Shown: positions 51,772 to 61,000 of the stretch, piece by piece
How positions within the stretch are numbered: the first letter of the stretch is position 1
Layout: each line of letters opens with the position of its first letter
NCBI RefSeq assembly: GCF_035958815.1
Contig: NZ_CP108383.1
Coordinates: 6,262,001 to 6,326,000 of the forward strand
DNA: 64,000 nucleotides
Direction: 5' to 3'
DNA from: Nocardia sp. NBC_01327
GTDB taxonomy: Bacteria; Actinomycetota; Actinomycetes; Mycobacteriales; Mycobacteriaceae
Translations under genes and position numbers: made by a program
Notes under the pieces: generated by a model
The model's input: only the letters and a program-made list of their open reading frames with translations
The model's database searches: none
Told to the model about the DNA's origin: nothing

Positions 51772-53237
51772 TGCTGTTCCCTTCGTGGATGTGCGTTGAT
51801 GAGCAGACCTGCCGCGATCGCGGCGAGGAAGAGGAGCGCGGCTGCCCAGGCGGTCGCGGTCGTATAGCCGTGGACCACGGCAGCGATCGCGGACCGATCA
51901 GGGCGGTGCGCGAGAAATCGGGCGGCGGCGCCGGCGGCGACGGTATTGAGCACGGCGACACCCAGTGAACCGCCCACTTGCTGACCAGCATTGACGACGG
52001 CCGCGACCACACCGGCTTGGCTGTGCGGCACATCGGCGGTCGCCACGCTGATCGCGGGTGCGAAGACACATCCCACTCCCGCGCCGAGGAGCACCAGGGC
52101 GGGAAGCACGCCGGTGACATAGCGACTGGTCGGTGTCAGCTGTGTGAGCAGCAGCATTGCGAGGGCGGCGGCGAGCAGACCCGGGACGATGAGCGTGCGC
52201 GGCGCCACGCGGGGCGTCCATCGTCCGGCGATGAGCTGCGCGGAGACGAAAACCGCCAATGACAGTGGCAGGAAAGCGGTTCCGGCCCGCAGTGGGCTGA
52301 ATCCGAGGACCGATTGCAGGTAGTAGGTCAGGAACAGGAACAGTGCGAGCAGTCCGGCCACCGCGCAGGCCACCGTCAGCACGGCCCCGATCCGATTGCG
52401 ATTTCTCAAGATGTCCAGTGGCAGCAGCGGATTCGGGACCCGCGCCTCCCATAACCAGAACAGCGCCAGAGCGACCACCCCGAGTGCCAGTGGCGCGAGC
52501 ATCGACATCGAGGTCCAGCCGGTCTTCGCGGCTTGGGAGAACCCGAAGACCACCGCCGTGATACCGCCGGTGACCAGGGCTGCCCCGGTGATGTCCAGCC
52601 GTTCCCGGCGTACTTGCCGATCGCCCGGCAATACGGACCAACCGGCCGCGAGGACAAGCCCCACCAATGCGATATTGACATAACAGCACCACCGCCAGCT
52701 CAGTGTCTGCGTCAGCAGCCCGCCGAGCACCAACCCGATCGCGCCACCACCACCGGCGATCGCGCCGAACACCGCAAATGCCTTGGCGCGCAACCGCGGA
52801 TCGGTGAACGTCACGCTCACCAACCCGAGCACGGCAGGCGCCAGCAATGCCGCGAACGCGCCCTGCGCCGCCCGCGCCGCCGCCAGTTCGACAAGGTTCC
52901 TCGCGGCCCCTGCCACCCCCGACGACACCGCGAAACCCGTCAGCCCGATGATCAAGGCCCGCCGCCGCCCCAGCAGATCGGAGATCCGGCCACCGATCAA
53001 CAGCAGCCCGCCGAAAGCCAGGGTGTAGGAGGTGATCACCCATCCCCGGTCGGAATCGGAGAACCCGAGGTCGGCCTGCGCGGAGGGCAGCGCGACGTTC
53101 ATCACGGTCGCGTCGAGCGCAATCATCAACTGCGCCAAGGAAACAACCACGAGCACACTCCACTGCCGCGCACTCGCCCGGGGCGCCTCGGCCACCTCCC
53201 CCAGCGGCAGCCCCGACCCGCCTCTGTCGCTACTCAT
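51768..53237 (-). CDS. DHA2 (14-TM) MFS drug exporter
   Basis: 489 residues from ATG 53237, with GAGGAGG upstream (an earlier in-frame start at 53261 lacks it). DHA2 features: LVVVSLAQLMIALDATVMNVALPSAQADLGFSDSDRGWVITSYTLAFGGLLLIGGRISDLLGRRRALIIG (TM1, motif A), FGAIAGGGGAIGLVLGGLLTQTLSWRWCCYVN (motif C region), and about 14 hydrophobic segments. First gene of the exporter-SnoaL-MarR-SGNH unit, from a recognisable sigma-70-type promoter. Confidence 0.9.
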   Translation of the reverse strand: MSSDRGGSGLPLGEVAEAPRASARQWSVLVVVSLAQLMIALDATVMNVALPSAQADLGFSDSDRGWVITSYTLAFGGLLLIGGRISDLLGRRRALIIGLTGFAVSSGVAGAARNLVELAAARAAQGAFAALLAPAVLGLVSVTFTDPRLRAKAFAVFGAIAGGGGAIGLVLGGLLTQTLSWRWCCYVNIALVGLVLAAGWSVLPGDRQVRRERLDITGAALVTGGITAVVFGFSQAAKTGWTSMSMLAPLALGVVALALFWLWEARVPNPLLPLDILRNRNRIGAVLTVACAVAGLLALFLFLTYYLQSVLGFSPLRAGTAFLPLSLAVFVSAQLIAGRWTPRVAPRTLIVPGLLAAALAMLLLTQLTPTSRYVTGVLPALVLLGAGVGCVFAPAISVATADVPHSQAGVVAAVVNAGQQVGGSLGVAVLNTVAAGAAARFLAHRPDRSAIAAVVHGYTTATAWAAALLFLAAIAAGLLINAHPRREQQ

Positions 53238-53271
53238 CACAGTCCTCCTCGATCGTCTCAACCCGAGTTAA

Positions 53272-53300
53272 ACGTTAGATATCGAATGATTAGATGTCAA
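53272..53300 (-). promoter_or_regulatory. Promoter of the DHA2 exporter operon with MarR-type repeats
   Basis: On the minus strand: TTGACA (-35; 53295-53300), 17-bp spacer, TAACGT (-10; 53272-53277), 35 bases before ATG 53237. The spacer holds two direct ATCTAA motifs, a reasonable position for repression by the operon's own MarR protein. Confidence 0.65.
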
Positions 53301-53509
53301 TCAGTTCCTGGCGCCCGGTGCTACTCCGCAGGCTGACGTCCGGGCTCGGTTGCGGAGCGCGAGGCTCCCAGCGCTCTGACCCACGCGGCAATCAGCACTG
53401 TCCGCGCTGCGCCTCAGTCACTACTCTCGGCGATAGCACCGTGCCGGGGATCGCTCGAAAGCGGAGACCGGCAGGCGCTTTCGCCCCGACCTCGGACGAA
53501 AGGAATCCC

Positions 53510-54361
53510 GTGTCCCCCACCGCCGTTTCCTCGCGCCCCTCGACTCTGCCCGCCCGCGCCCTGGGCCTGCTCTCGGCTCTCGCGGTCGTGCTCGGCGCCG
53601 CCGTTTTCCTCGCGCCACCGCTGCTGGCCTCGATCGGATCGACCGGCTATTCCAGCGAGTCCGCACTGCGCGATGCCTTGACGAAAGCCTTCGTCGAGTA
53701 CTGGGCCGCCGGTCAGCGCGACTACACACCGGCCTTGGACCAGACCGTCGACTACTGGATGCGGTTCCATCTCGCCAAGGCCGTGATCGCCCTCGCTCTC
53801 CTCGCGGTACTCGTCACGCTGAGCGTCCTGCTCTGGAAGGCGTTCCTGCGTTCCGAAACCCTGAGCGCCGCAAGACGATCCACTCTCGCCTCGACCGGCG
53901 CGGTCACCGGGCTCCTCGCGCTGTTCGCACTTCTGCTGGTGATAGCCAACATTCAGGGCACGTTCGCGCCCTTCTCGTCCTTGCTGTCCATGCTCCCGAT
54001 GCATACCGCCGATCCGGAACTGGCGCGCACTCTCACCCAGATCAACCAGCAGCTCGCCGACTCCCCCGGCGCTCCGGCCCACACGCCGCCACTCGATGCC
54101 ATGATCAGTGATTTCGCCCGCTATCACGCGATCCTCGCGGTGGTGGCCGCAACCGTCGCGATCGCGCTGATCGGTACGACGATCCTGTTCTGGCGTCGAT
54201 TCGCGCGCTCGAGCGATGGCCGCACCCGGCGCGTGCTCGCGTCCTTCGGCGCCTGCTCCACCCTGCTGTCGCTGGTGGTGATCGTGTTGGCCGCGGTCAA
54301 CGCCTCCACCGCCGCCCACTCCGCGCCCGCCCTGGCCGGCTTCTTCGCGGGCGGGTGGTAA
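53510..54361 (+). CDS. Multi-pass membrane protein of unknown function
   Basis: 283 residues from GTG 53510 with AAAGG upstream. Hydrophobic segments at about residues 14-38, 95-120, 140-165, 225-250 and 260-280; extracytoplasmic loops hold TGYSSESALRDALTKAFVEYWAAGQRDYTPALDQTVDYW and a Pro/Ser-rich part. LWKAFLRSE and FWRRFARSS are repeated after helices, suggesting an internal duplication. I recognise no family. Monocistronic with a 69-base gap to the convergent next gene. Confidence 0.65.
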   Translation: MSPTAVSSRPSTLPARALGLLSALAVVLGAAVFLAPPLLASIGSTGYSSESALRDALTKAFVEYWAAGQRDYTPALDQTVDYWMRFHLAKAVIALALLAVLVTLSVLLWKAFLRSETLSAARRSTLASTGAVTGLLALFALLLVIANIQGTFAPFSSLLSMLPMHTADPELARTLTQINQQLADSPGAPAHTPPLDAMISDFARYHAILAVVAATVAIALIGTTILFWRRFARSSDGRTRRVLASFGACSTLLSLVVIVLAAVNASTAAHSAPALAGFFAGGW

Positions 54362-54430
54362 CCGGGCTCGTTCCGGCGAACGGCCACTACCGGCGCGCGC
54401 TCCAATGCGCTCCCGTCGGATACACCGAGA

Positions 54431-55027
54431 TCATTGCCTGCGATGTCTCACCGCACCGCTGATCTGCGACCACTCGCGCGCCCAGCCGATGCTGCGACGC
54501 CGGCTGAGTACCAAGCCGGTCAGTACGTACAGCACGCCCGCACCGAACCACACTCCGAGCAGCGTCGCGAATCCCGTGCCGATTCCCGCGATCACGGCCG
54601 CGTCCAACTGCTGCGGCGGTGCTGCCGGATGTCCGTCCGGTGCGAGCCACAGTGTGATCCGATCACCGGCTTTCGCTGTCGCGGGAACCTCGGTCAGGGT
54701 CTGGACGAGGCGGTCGCGCTGGTTCCATCGCACCGGCGCTTGCGGACGGCCGCTCGGCACGCCCGCCACGACCGGCTCCTTCAGCGGCGCAGTGATCACC
54801 GTGGCAGTCACCGGTACCTTGCCCGCATCGTCGAGCCGAATTCGTGCCACCGCGGATGAGTGTGTGGCACAGGCGATCAGCAGCGATATCGGTATCGCGG
54901 CGACCATCACCAGCACGGTGAGGAGGCAGATCGATCCTTCGAATCGGTCCGAACCACGCATCAGTGGATTGCGGCCCCACGGCGCCATTCGTCGAATCCG
55001 TGTCACCCGCGATGGGCACCGTGGCAT
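54431..55027 (-). CDS. Rv1733c-family membrane protein
   Basis: 198 residues from ATG 55027 (GGAGG eight bases upstream; TTG 55042 is an unlikely alternative). Two membrane helices, about 35-58 and 145-170, flank an extracytoplasmic beta-rich domain with VTATVITAPLKEP, PVRWNQRDRLVQTLTEVPATAKAGDRITLWLAPDGHPAAPP. Helix-domain-helix with that 'W-x-D/LV-T-x-VPA-x-KAGD' pattern is the Rv1733c family, a DosR-regulated latency antigen in M. tuberculosis. The biochemical function is unknown. No DosR box was sought in detail. Confidence 0.75.
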   Translation of the reverse strand: MPRCPSRVTRIRRMAPWGRNPLMRGSDRFEGSICLLTVLVMVAAIPISLLIACATHSSAVARIRLDDAGKVPVTATVITAPLKEPVVAGVPSGRPQAPVRWNQRDRLVQTLTEVPATAKAGDRITLWLAPDGHPAAPPQQLDAAVIAGIGTGFATLLGVWFGAGVLYVLTGLVLSRRRSIGWAREWSQISGAVRHRRQ

Positions 55028-55152
55028 CCCGATCGCCTCCAATACCCTTGCGGGGCAGGTGAAGCAGCCTCACCCGCCCGGTTTCCGATCCCTTTGTCGC
55101 GGCTACCCGGGCCAGCCTCGTCCAAACCCCCGTTGAGCCCCTGCGGTCGGGA

Positions 55153-55860
55153 CTATCGGTGAGTCATCGACTGGTAGAGCCAATCGAACCGGGGTACCTG
55201 CTCAGGGGTCACCGTGCCGACCACGTCCACCCCCGCCTCGATGAACGTCCTGACGGCACGGGCAATATGGTCGGCCGAGGTCACTACGACAGCGTCGCGT
55301 GCGCCGATTTCACGGATGATCGCGGCGGAATTGTCGGCGTTGTCCACGGTGGATTGAGCGTCTTGCTCCAGATGGATCCGATTTGCCGAAATGCCGTGCG
55401 ACATAAACCAATCCCCCATCGCCTGCGCTTCGGTGACACCGTTGCGCGCATTGCCTCCGGTGAGGATGACGGGCGAGGCAGGCGCCAGCAACGCTTGGAT
55501 GCATCCGGCTTGTAGCCGCTCGATGAGTTCCGGCCGCATCGCGCCGTCGGGTAGCAGGCCGTAGCCCAGTACGACGATCGCGGTGGCGGGCCCGCGCGGA
55601 GCGGGCAGCGGTCCGGACGGGAATTCGTCGGCCCAGTCGGACGACCCGGATGCCGAGCCCGACGACGATCCGGACGACCCCGACGACGATCCGGAGTCCG
55701 CGCTCGCGATCCCGGCAGGCAGGTTGATCAGAGTGACGGCTGCCGCGATCACTCCCAGCCACACGGAAAGCGCGCCGAACCTCCCGATTCGCCGGGTGTA
55801 GAACGATGACTTTCGACGCAGAATAGGAAACCGAATCCGTACACCGGCCGAGGGCCTCAT
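55153..55860 (-). CDS. YdcF/ElyC-family (DUF218) protein, membrane-anchored
   Basis: 235 residues from ATG 55860. One membrane helix (about 30-53), then a low-complexity Ser/Gly linker (SGSSSGSSGSSSGSASGSS), then a DUF218 domain: ATAIVVLGYGLLPDGAMRPELIERLQAG, PVILTGGNARNGVTEAQAMGDWFMSHGISANRIHLEQDAQSTVDNADNS, VVVTSADHIARAVRTF. This family includes SanA/ElyC involved in envelope polymer metabolism in E. coli. The catalytic domain is probably on the outside. Isolated gene. Confidence 0.85.
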   Translation of the reverse strand: MRPSAGVRIRFPILRRKSSFYTRRIGRFGALSVWLGVIAAAVTLINLPAGIASADSGSSSGSSGSSSGSASGSSDWADEFPSGPLPAPRGPATAIVVLGYGLLPDGAMRPELIERLQAGCIQALLAPASPVILTGGNARNGVTEAQAMGDWFMSHGISANRIHLEQDAQSTVDNADNSAAIIREIGARDAVVVTSADHIARAVRTFIEAGVDVVGTVTPEQVPRFDWLYQSMTHR

Positions 55861-55959
55861 TCACTCCCCTTGCGCTTACGATCGGATGGAGCCGAGCGTT
55901 ATAGCAACACCGCCGCTATCGTATTCGCTGGGAAATGAAGCACGAAGAGGACACGCAGA

Positions 55960-56598
55960 TTATTCGCGACCATTCCCGGCGACCACGAGACCGTCTCGGC
56001 GAGCGCGGTATTCACGGCGCCATCGGATGAACCCGAGTAGCACCAGCACAAAGAAGACTCCGTATACGGCTCCCGAGGCGTACAGCCCGGACTTCAGCGC
56101 CAGCGGCACACCGACCAGATCGACCAGCATCCAGATGATCCAGAAATCCACCAGCGCCCGGCTCTGCGCGAATGTCGCAATGGCGCTGCCGACGAATACA
56201 TAGGCATTCGCCCACGGCGACCACGCGATATGCAGCCACGAAAGATGCGCGAACAGTTCCGCCACCAGCGCCGTTCCGACCACGAGCAGTCCCAGCAGAA
56301 TTACCCGCTCCCGGCGAGAACCCGGCCGCACCAGCAGCTCCCGATGGTCCCTGGTGCCGCGGGTCCACGTCAGCCAGCCGTAACAGGCCAGCACGAGAAA
56401 CAGCAGCTGCTTGAGCACATTGCCGGGCACGTGCGCGTGCAGCGATGCGGACAGCAGCAATAGCGCACCCGCCATCTGCACGGGCCAGGTCCACACCGTC
56501 TTGCGGATGGCCAGCCACACCACCGCCAGCGACAGCACATTCCCGATCGCGTCGGTCCAGAGCACATGCTCCCCGAACAGCTCGAACGCCGCGTTCAC
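55960..56598 (-). CDS. pnuC: PnuC-family nicotinamide riboside/NMN transporter
   Basis: 212 residues from GTG 56598. Seven hydrophobic segments and PnuC landmarks: FGEHVLWTDAIGNVLSLAVVWLAIRKTVWTWPVQMAG, LACYGWLTWTRG, and VDFWIIWMLVDLVGVPLALKSGLYASGAVYGVFFVLVLLGFIRWRR. PnuC proteins facilitate uptake of NAD precursors; substrate trapping is by a kinase such as NadR, not encoded here. The NRWxxW-type residues are conserved in part. No NAD-responsive riboswitch was recognised upstream. Confidence 0.9.
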   Translation of the reverse strand: MNAAFELFGEHVLWTDAIGNVLSLAVVWLAIRKTVWTWPVQMAGALLLLSASLHAHVPGNVLKQLLFLVLACYGWLTWTRGTRDHRELLVRPGSRRERVILLGLLVVGTALVAELFAHLSWLHIAWSPWANAYVFVGSAIATFAQSRALVDFWIIWMLVDLVGVPLALKSGLYASGAVYGVFFVLVLLGFIRWRREYRARRDGLVVAGNGRE

Positions 56599-56860
56599 GC
56601 CGCACCGCTCCGATTCCTCATCCCGAATCCCTCGGACCTCACAGGCATCCGGATCTCCTTCACGGCTTGTGAATCAGCGCTGCCGAATTCCGGAGCGTAC
56701 ACACCCGGCCGAAGATCAGATCAGCGGACCGCCACGCCGCCAACCTCCAAAGACACGGTCGGCCAGCCGATTCTCTCGAATCGCGCTCCTCGACGCCGCG
56801 CCGGTCCAATGCGAACCGGGCGCGCCGCGGGCCGACAGTTGTGATCACAACCGGAATCGG

Positions 56861-57358
56861 TCAGCGAGCAATCACCCACACTGCAGCCCCCGGGCTCGGC
56901 ACGGCGCGAGGAGGAACCCGGCGGGATAGCTTCCTCCGCCGATGCTCGAAGAACTTCATGCCCGCATGATGTGCTTCTTGATCAGGGCCGACCGTATAAA
57001 CGCAGTACACGAACGCCGGTGCGTACGGAGCGGCCCCGAGCTGCGGAACCAGCTGCGCCGTATAGGACATCATCAGCTCGCCGGCCCCGGCCCCGGTCTG
57101 CAACACCCGGACCAAGCCCTCCCAGCCTTCGTGCGGGCAGCCCTGAGACAAGTACTGCCGAAGGTCGTCACGGGCCTCACCCACCGTGCCGCAGACCGCC
57201 CACGCGTAGTCATCCTCGGCGGCGGTGAAGAATCCTTTGGGAATCGCCCTGTGCGAATACTTCCGATCAAGTGGGAGCTCGTCCTCCCATGGCCAGTCCA
57301 CGCGGATCCAACTCCACCCCGGCCCACGCTCGATCCGGTCCATTCCATAGCTCGCCAT
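56861..57358 (-). CDS. Hypothetical protein
   Basis: 165 residues from ATG 57358 with GGGGGAGGG five bases upstream, which makes it a real gene. Soluble, rich in aromatic residues (GPGWSWIRVDWPWEDELPLDRKYSHRAIPKGFF); no domain recognised. The C-terminal 35 residues are basic (HRRRKLSRRVPPRAVP). It is isolated between the pnuC gene and the desaturase operon. Function unknown. Confidence 0.6.
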   Translation of the reverse strand: MASYGMDRIERGPGWSWIRVDWPWEDELPLDRKYSHRAIPKGFFTAAEDDYAWAVCGTVGEARDDLRQYLSQGCPHEGWEGLVRVLQTGAGAGELMMSYTAQLVPQLGAAPYAPAFVYCVYTVGPDQEAHHAGMKFFEHRRRKLSRRVPPRAVPSPGAAVWVIAR

Positions 57359-57853
57359 GTCAGCCCTCCCCCTGGAGATCGCCCCACCGGCGATCCGTAG
57401 CGCGATTCATCGGGTCGATGTCCGCGCACCTGAGATCGACCGAAAGTGACTGTAGTGCAAAGGAGTTCCCTGCACAGAAGTTCAGCTGCGCCTAACTGCT
57501 CGCCCGCGATCGGCCCGAACGTCCCATTCCTGGGCGTCCTGGACGCCGGAACAGGCGTGCCGTTGTGAGCAAGAGCGCGGCACAGGGCGGGCTCAACGCT
57601 GCCGCCCACTCAGATCGGTGGGCCCCTTGCTGTTTCGGGACCGGGGGTGGCGAGAAGGTTATTGCAGGCGGCGAATTCACTGGCGAAACTGACGCGCCCG
57701 CCCACAGACACGTAGCGACGGCGAGATTTTCATCGATCCTCGCGCCGAACGACGAAACGACAGGCCCGGCAAGGCGATTGGCCCGATGGGATGCTCCCGC
57801 TGGGCGACCTAGTTTCAGTGTACAGTTGTACACAGAAACTAGAGGGAGCTGCT
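57359..57853. other. 495-bp non-coding stretch before the desaturase operon
   Basis: No frame here has both a ribosome site and recognisable product. It holds the promoter of the minus-strand hypothetical gene and, at its right end, the large palindrome controlling the reductase gene. Confidence 0.5.
57809..57842. promoter_or_regulatory. 34-bp near-palindrome upstream of the reductase-desaturase operon
   Basis: Outer arms CTAGTTTC (57809-57816) and GAAACTAG (57835-57842) are perfect; the inner core GTGTACA (57818-57824), GT, TGTACAC (57827-57833) is perfect too. 30 of 34 positions are symmetric. It ends 11 bases before GTG 57854 and overlaps where the promoter must be. A TetR-type repressor responsive to acyl-CoA would be the expected binder for a desaturase operon, by analogy with known desaturase regulators. 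Confidence 0.75.
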
Positions 57854-58966
57854 GTGGGCCTCGTGAAGTGGAGTATCCGTCCGGCCGCAGGCGTCGGCGC
57901 GAAGAAGCCGAAGGTCAATATTCTGCGTGGACTGTTGGCGCGAGCTACCACGCCGCTGCTTCCCGATGACTACTTACACCTGGTCAATCCGCTGTGGACC
58001 GCCCGCGAACATCGCGGGAAGGTGGTCGGCCACGTCCGGGAGACAGCGGACACCGCCACGGTGACGATCCGTACGGGGTGGGGGTTTCCGGCGGCCTACA
58101 AACCTGGCCAGTATGTCGGCATCGGTGTACAGATGAACGGCCGCTGGCGCTGGCGTTCGTATTCGCTGACGTCCATCGACTCGGCCGCGAAGAAGACCAT
58201 CGCGATCACCGTCAAGGCCAACCCCGACGGCTTCCTCTCCACCCATCTGGTGGATGGTGTCGCGCCCTCCACCGTCATCCGGCTGGCCGCACCGCGCGGA
58301 GATTTCCATCTACCGGAGCCGGTTCCGGACAAGATCCTGTTCGTCACCGCGGGCAGCGGCATCACGCCGGTGATCGCGATGCTGCGGTCGCTCGAATCGC
58401 ACGGACGGCGGCCCGATATCTGCCACATCCATTCCGCGCCGACGCGCGGCGATGTCATCTTCCTCGAGGAGATGGAGACCCTCGCCGACAAGATGCCCGG
58501 CTACGACCTGCGACTTCAACTCACGCGAGAAATGGGCAAGGTCGCTGTGTCCCGGCTCGATGAGTGGGTACCCGACTGGCGTGAGCGCGAATGCTGGGCA
58601 TGCGGGCCCGCGGCCCTGCTGGATGCGATGGAATCCCATTACGAGGGCGGCGGGCTGCGTGATCGCCTGCACGTCGAGCGGTTTGCCATCTCCCGGACCG
58701 ATCACGGCGGCGAGGGCGGAACAGTGCGGTTCGCCGTCTCGGGCAAGAAGGCCGAGATTGACGGCGCCACAACGCTTCTCGAGTCCGGTGAGAATCTCGG
58801 CATCACCATGCCGTTCGGCTGCAGGATGGGCATCTGCAAGACCTGCGTCCTTCCGCTTGCCGGCGGATACGTCCGCGACCTGCGTACCGGCGAGGAGCGC
58901 CGCGAAGGAGAACGAATTCAAACGTGCATCAGCACCGTCTCCGGTGAATGCACTCTCGATATTTAG
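57854..58966 (+). CDS. Ferredoxin reductase-type electron donor for the desaturase (Rv3230c-like)
   Basis: 370 residues from GTG 57854, AGGGAG upstream. Domains in order: FAD domain (GQYVGIGVQMNGRWRWRSYSLTS), NAD(P)H domain (LFVTAGSGITPVIAMLRSL), and a C-terminal plant-type 2Fe-2S domain with ligands in FGCRMGICKTC and a fourth Cys in QTCIST. In M. tuberculosis the equivalent Rv3230c donates electrons to DesA3. It is 8 bases upstream of the desaturase gene, one transcription unit. Length and domain order are normal. Confidence 0.9.
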   Translation: MGLVKWSIRPAAGVGAKKPKVNILRGLLARATTPLLPDDYLHLVNPLWTAREHRGKVVGHVRETADTATVTIRTGWGFPAAYKPGQYVGIGVQMNGRWRWRSYSLTSIDSAAKKTIAITVKANPDGFLSTHLVDGVAPSTVIRLAAPRGDFHLPEPVPDKILFVTAGSGITPVIAMLRSLESHGRRPDICHIHSAPTRGDVIFLEEMETLADKMPGYDLRLQLTREMGKVAVSRLDEWVPDWRERECWACGPAALLDAMESHYEGGGLRDRLHVERFAISRTDHGGEGGTVRFAVSGKKAEIDGATTLLESGENLGITMPFGCRMGICKTCVLPLAGGYVRDLRTGEERREGERIQTCISTVSGECTLDI

Positions 58967-58974
58967 GAGGCCGA

Positions 58975-60246
58975 ATGGCCATCACCGACATCGACACCTA
59001 TGCCCATCTGACCGCCGACGATATCGAAGCGCTCGGTGCCGAACTCGACGCCATACGCCGCGATATAGAGGATTCGCGCGGCGACGATGACGCCCGGTAC
59101 ATCCGTCGCGCCATAACGCTCCACCGCACGCTCGCGGTCGGCGGCCGAATCGCCCTCATGTTCAGCAACCGCAAGCCCGCGTGGCTGGCGGGCACGGCGT
59201 TGCTCTCGCTCGCCAAGATCATCGAGAATATGGAGCTCGGCCACAATGTGATGCACGGGCAGTGGGACTGGATGAACGATCCGGAGATCCACTCGTCCTC
59301 GTGGGAGTGGGACACCACCTGCCCCAGCGTGCAGTGGAAACATTCGCACAACTTCGTCCACCACAAGTACACCAATATCGTCGGGATGGACGACGACGTC
59401 GGCTACGGCATTCTGCGCGTCACGCGTGATCAGCGGTGGGAGTGGTGGAATGTCGGAAACCCTGTCTACAACCTGATTCTCGGAACCTTTTTCGAGTGGG
59501 GCGTGGCCCTGCACCATCTCGAGGTGGAGAAGCTCCGCAGCGGCGACAAGACTTGGCGCCAGGCGTTCAAGGATCTGCGCATCATCGGCACCAAGGTCGG
59601 CAAGCAGGCGGCCAAGGACTATCTGATCTTCCCGGCGCTGGCCGGACCGAACTGGAAGACGACGCTGGCAGCCGATGCCACCGCGAACTTCGTCCGCAAT
59701 TACTGGACCTACATGGTGATCTTTTGCGGCCACTTTCCCGACGGCGCAGAGAAATTCACCGTGGCGGAGTTCGAATCCGAGGACCAGCCGCGCTGGTATC
59801 TGCGACAGATGCTGGGATCCGCCAACTTCCGGGCAGGGCCCCTGATGCGCTTCATGAGCGGCAATCTCAGCCACCAGATCGAGCACCACCTGTTCCCCGA
59901 TCTGCCGAGCAATCGGTACGAGCAGATCGGTGTGCGCGTGCGCGAGCTGTGCGACAAATACGACCTCCCCTATACGACCGGTTCACTCGGCGGCCAGTAC
60001 CTGCAGTCGTTCCGGACGATCGCCAAGCTCGCGCTGCCGAATGCCTTGCTGGAGGCGACTTCCGACGATGCACCGGAAACGGCGTCGGAACTGCGGTTCG
60101 CAATCCGCGAGGGCATTCAGACCCACTTCGGCATCGACCCCGAAACCGGTAAGCGCCGTGGGCTGCGGACGGCTTTGCGCGAGTTGAAGGACGCACCGGT
60201 ACGAAAGGCCACGCACCGTCGGCTGCGACCGGGGGCGACCGCATAA
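58975..60246 (+). CDS. Membrane acyl-CoA/fatty acid desaturase (DesA3-like)
   Basis: 423 residues from ATG 58975 with AGGAGG upstream. Three His boxes of the FADS family: HNVMHGQWDW, HSHNFVHHKY, and HQIEHHLFPD, binding a di-iron centre. Hydrophobic regions between them. Together with the preceding reductase it equals the DesA3/Rv3230c pair, a Delta9 stearoyl-CoA desaturase producing oleate. Regiospecificity is inferred from that similarity only. The C-terminal 80 residues are charged and probably cytosolic. Confidence 0.92.
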   Translation: MAITDIDTYAHLTADDIEALGAELDAIRRDIEDSRGDDDARYIRRAITLHRTLAVGGRIALMFSNRKPAWLAGTALLSLAKIIENMELGHNVMHGQWDWMNDPEIHSSSWEWDTTCPSVQWKHSHNFVHHKYTNIVGMDDDVGYGILRVTRDQRWEWWNVGNPVYNLILGTFFEWGVALHHLEVEKLRSGDKTWRQAFKDLRIIGTKVGKQAAKDYLIFPALAGPNWKTTLAADATANFVRNYWTYMVIFCGHFPDGAEKFTVAEFESEDQPRWYLRQMLGSANFRAGPLMRFMSGNLSHQIEHHLFPDLPSNRYEQIGVRVRELCDKYDLPYTTGSLGGQYLQSFRTIAKLALPNALLEATSDDAPETASELRFAIREGIQTHFGIDPETGKRRGLRTALRELKDAPVRKATHRRLRPGATA

Positions 60247-60394
60247 ATTACAGCAATGAAGTTTCGCGGCTAGAATTCGCCTTTACGCTGGGACGAACTT
60301 TTCGATCGCATCGCCGGAAGTATCGGCCTACGATGGAATGGTCGTTTGTACTGCCATCGAGATGCAACGGCGCATCACGGCGAAGGGTACTGAA

Positions 60395-60922
60395 ATGCGA
60401 TTCCAGCGCTGTAAAGCGGTTTTATTCGGTGCAACTTTTGCGGTCCCGGTACTGATAGCTTCAGCGGCCCCCGCAACCGCCGATCCGGTCATCGGCGGTT
60501 GTTACGGCGGTCAGCTCACCACCACCAACGTTCCGGGTAGCGGTAGTGCCGGGATGAACACCAATGTGACCGGGGGACTTACCGACTGTGGTAGCGCACA
60601 GCTGCCCGACGTCACCGGCGGCATGTTGAACATCAGTTATCCGTTCAATGTCGTCACCGGCAGTTCGTCGGGCACCGGAGCGGGCGGCAATCCGGCGGGC
60701 GGGACCATTGCCTGGTCCGACGGATCAGTCAGTGTCGTATCGGGCAATTGGGTTACCTCCCCGGTCGGGCAGAATGCCATCAGCACGCTCGGCGTCATGA
60801 GCGGCCCAGGGGCAGGTCAGCAAATAGTTTTCGGTACACGCCAGACCGCCAATGCCGGATCAGTCGGCGGCGGTAGTGGTGGAGCCGGCTCGGTGATGGT
60901 CATCGACGCCCTCTTCAGGTGA
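60395..60922 (+). CDS. Small secreted protein of unknown function
   Basis: 175 residues from ATG 60395 with GAAGGG seven bases upstream. Signal peptide: RFQRCKAVLFGATFAVPVLIASAAPATA with cleavage likely at ATA-DP. The mature part has two Cys (GGCYGG and TDCGS), is Gly/Ser/Thr-rich and beta-like (GTIAWSDGSVSVVSGNWVTSP), and ends VMVIDALFR. Resembles small secreted proteins common in Nocardia and Rhodococcus with no assigned role. Monocistronic, followed by a strong hairpin. Confidence 0.75.
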   Translation: MRFQRCKAVLFGATFAVPVLIASAAPATADPVIGGCYGGQLTTTNVPGSGSAGMNTNVTGGLTDCGSAQLPDVTGGMLNISYPFNVVTGSSSGTGAGGNPAGGTIAWSDGSVSVVSGNWVTSPVGQNAISTLGVMSGPGAGQQIVFGTRQTANAGSVGGGSGGAGSVMVIDALFR

Positions 60923-60948
60923 CCTCGACACCTCGGCCGCAATGTGTG

Positions 60949-60982
60949 CCGCCGAGCCGACAGGTGGTCATCGGCTCGGCGG
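60949..60982. terminator. Bidirectional hairpin terminator
   Basis: CCGCCGAGCCGA (60949-60960), 10-base loop, TCGGCTCGGCGG (60971-60982): perfect 12-bp stem between convergent genes. Confidence 0.8.
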
Positions 60983-61000
60983 GAGACGAGAGTCCTTGTC

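Noticed and set aside
56599..56860. NAD- or preQ1-type riboswitch near pnuC
   Set aside because: The sequence upstream of the pnuC start shows no recognisable aptamer; the interval named lies on its 5' side and contains nothing conserved to my eye.
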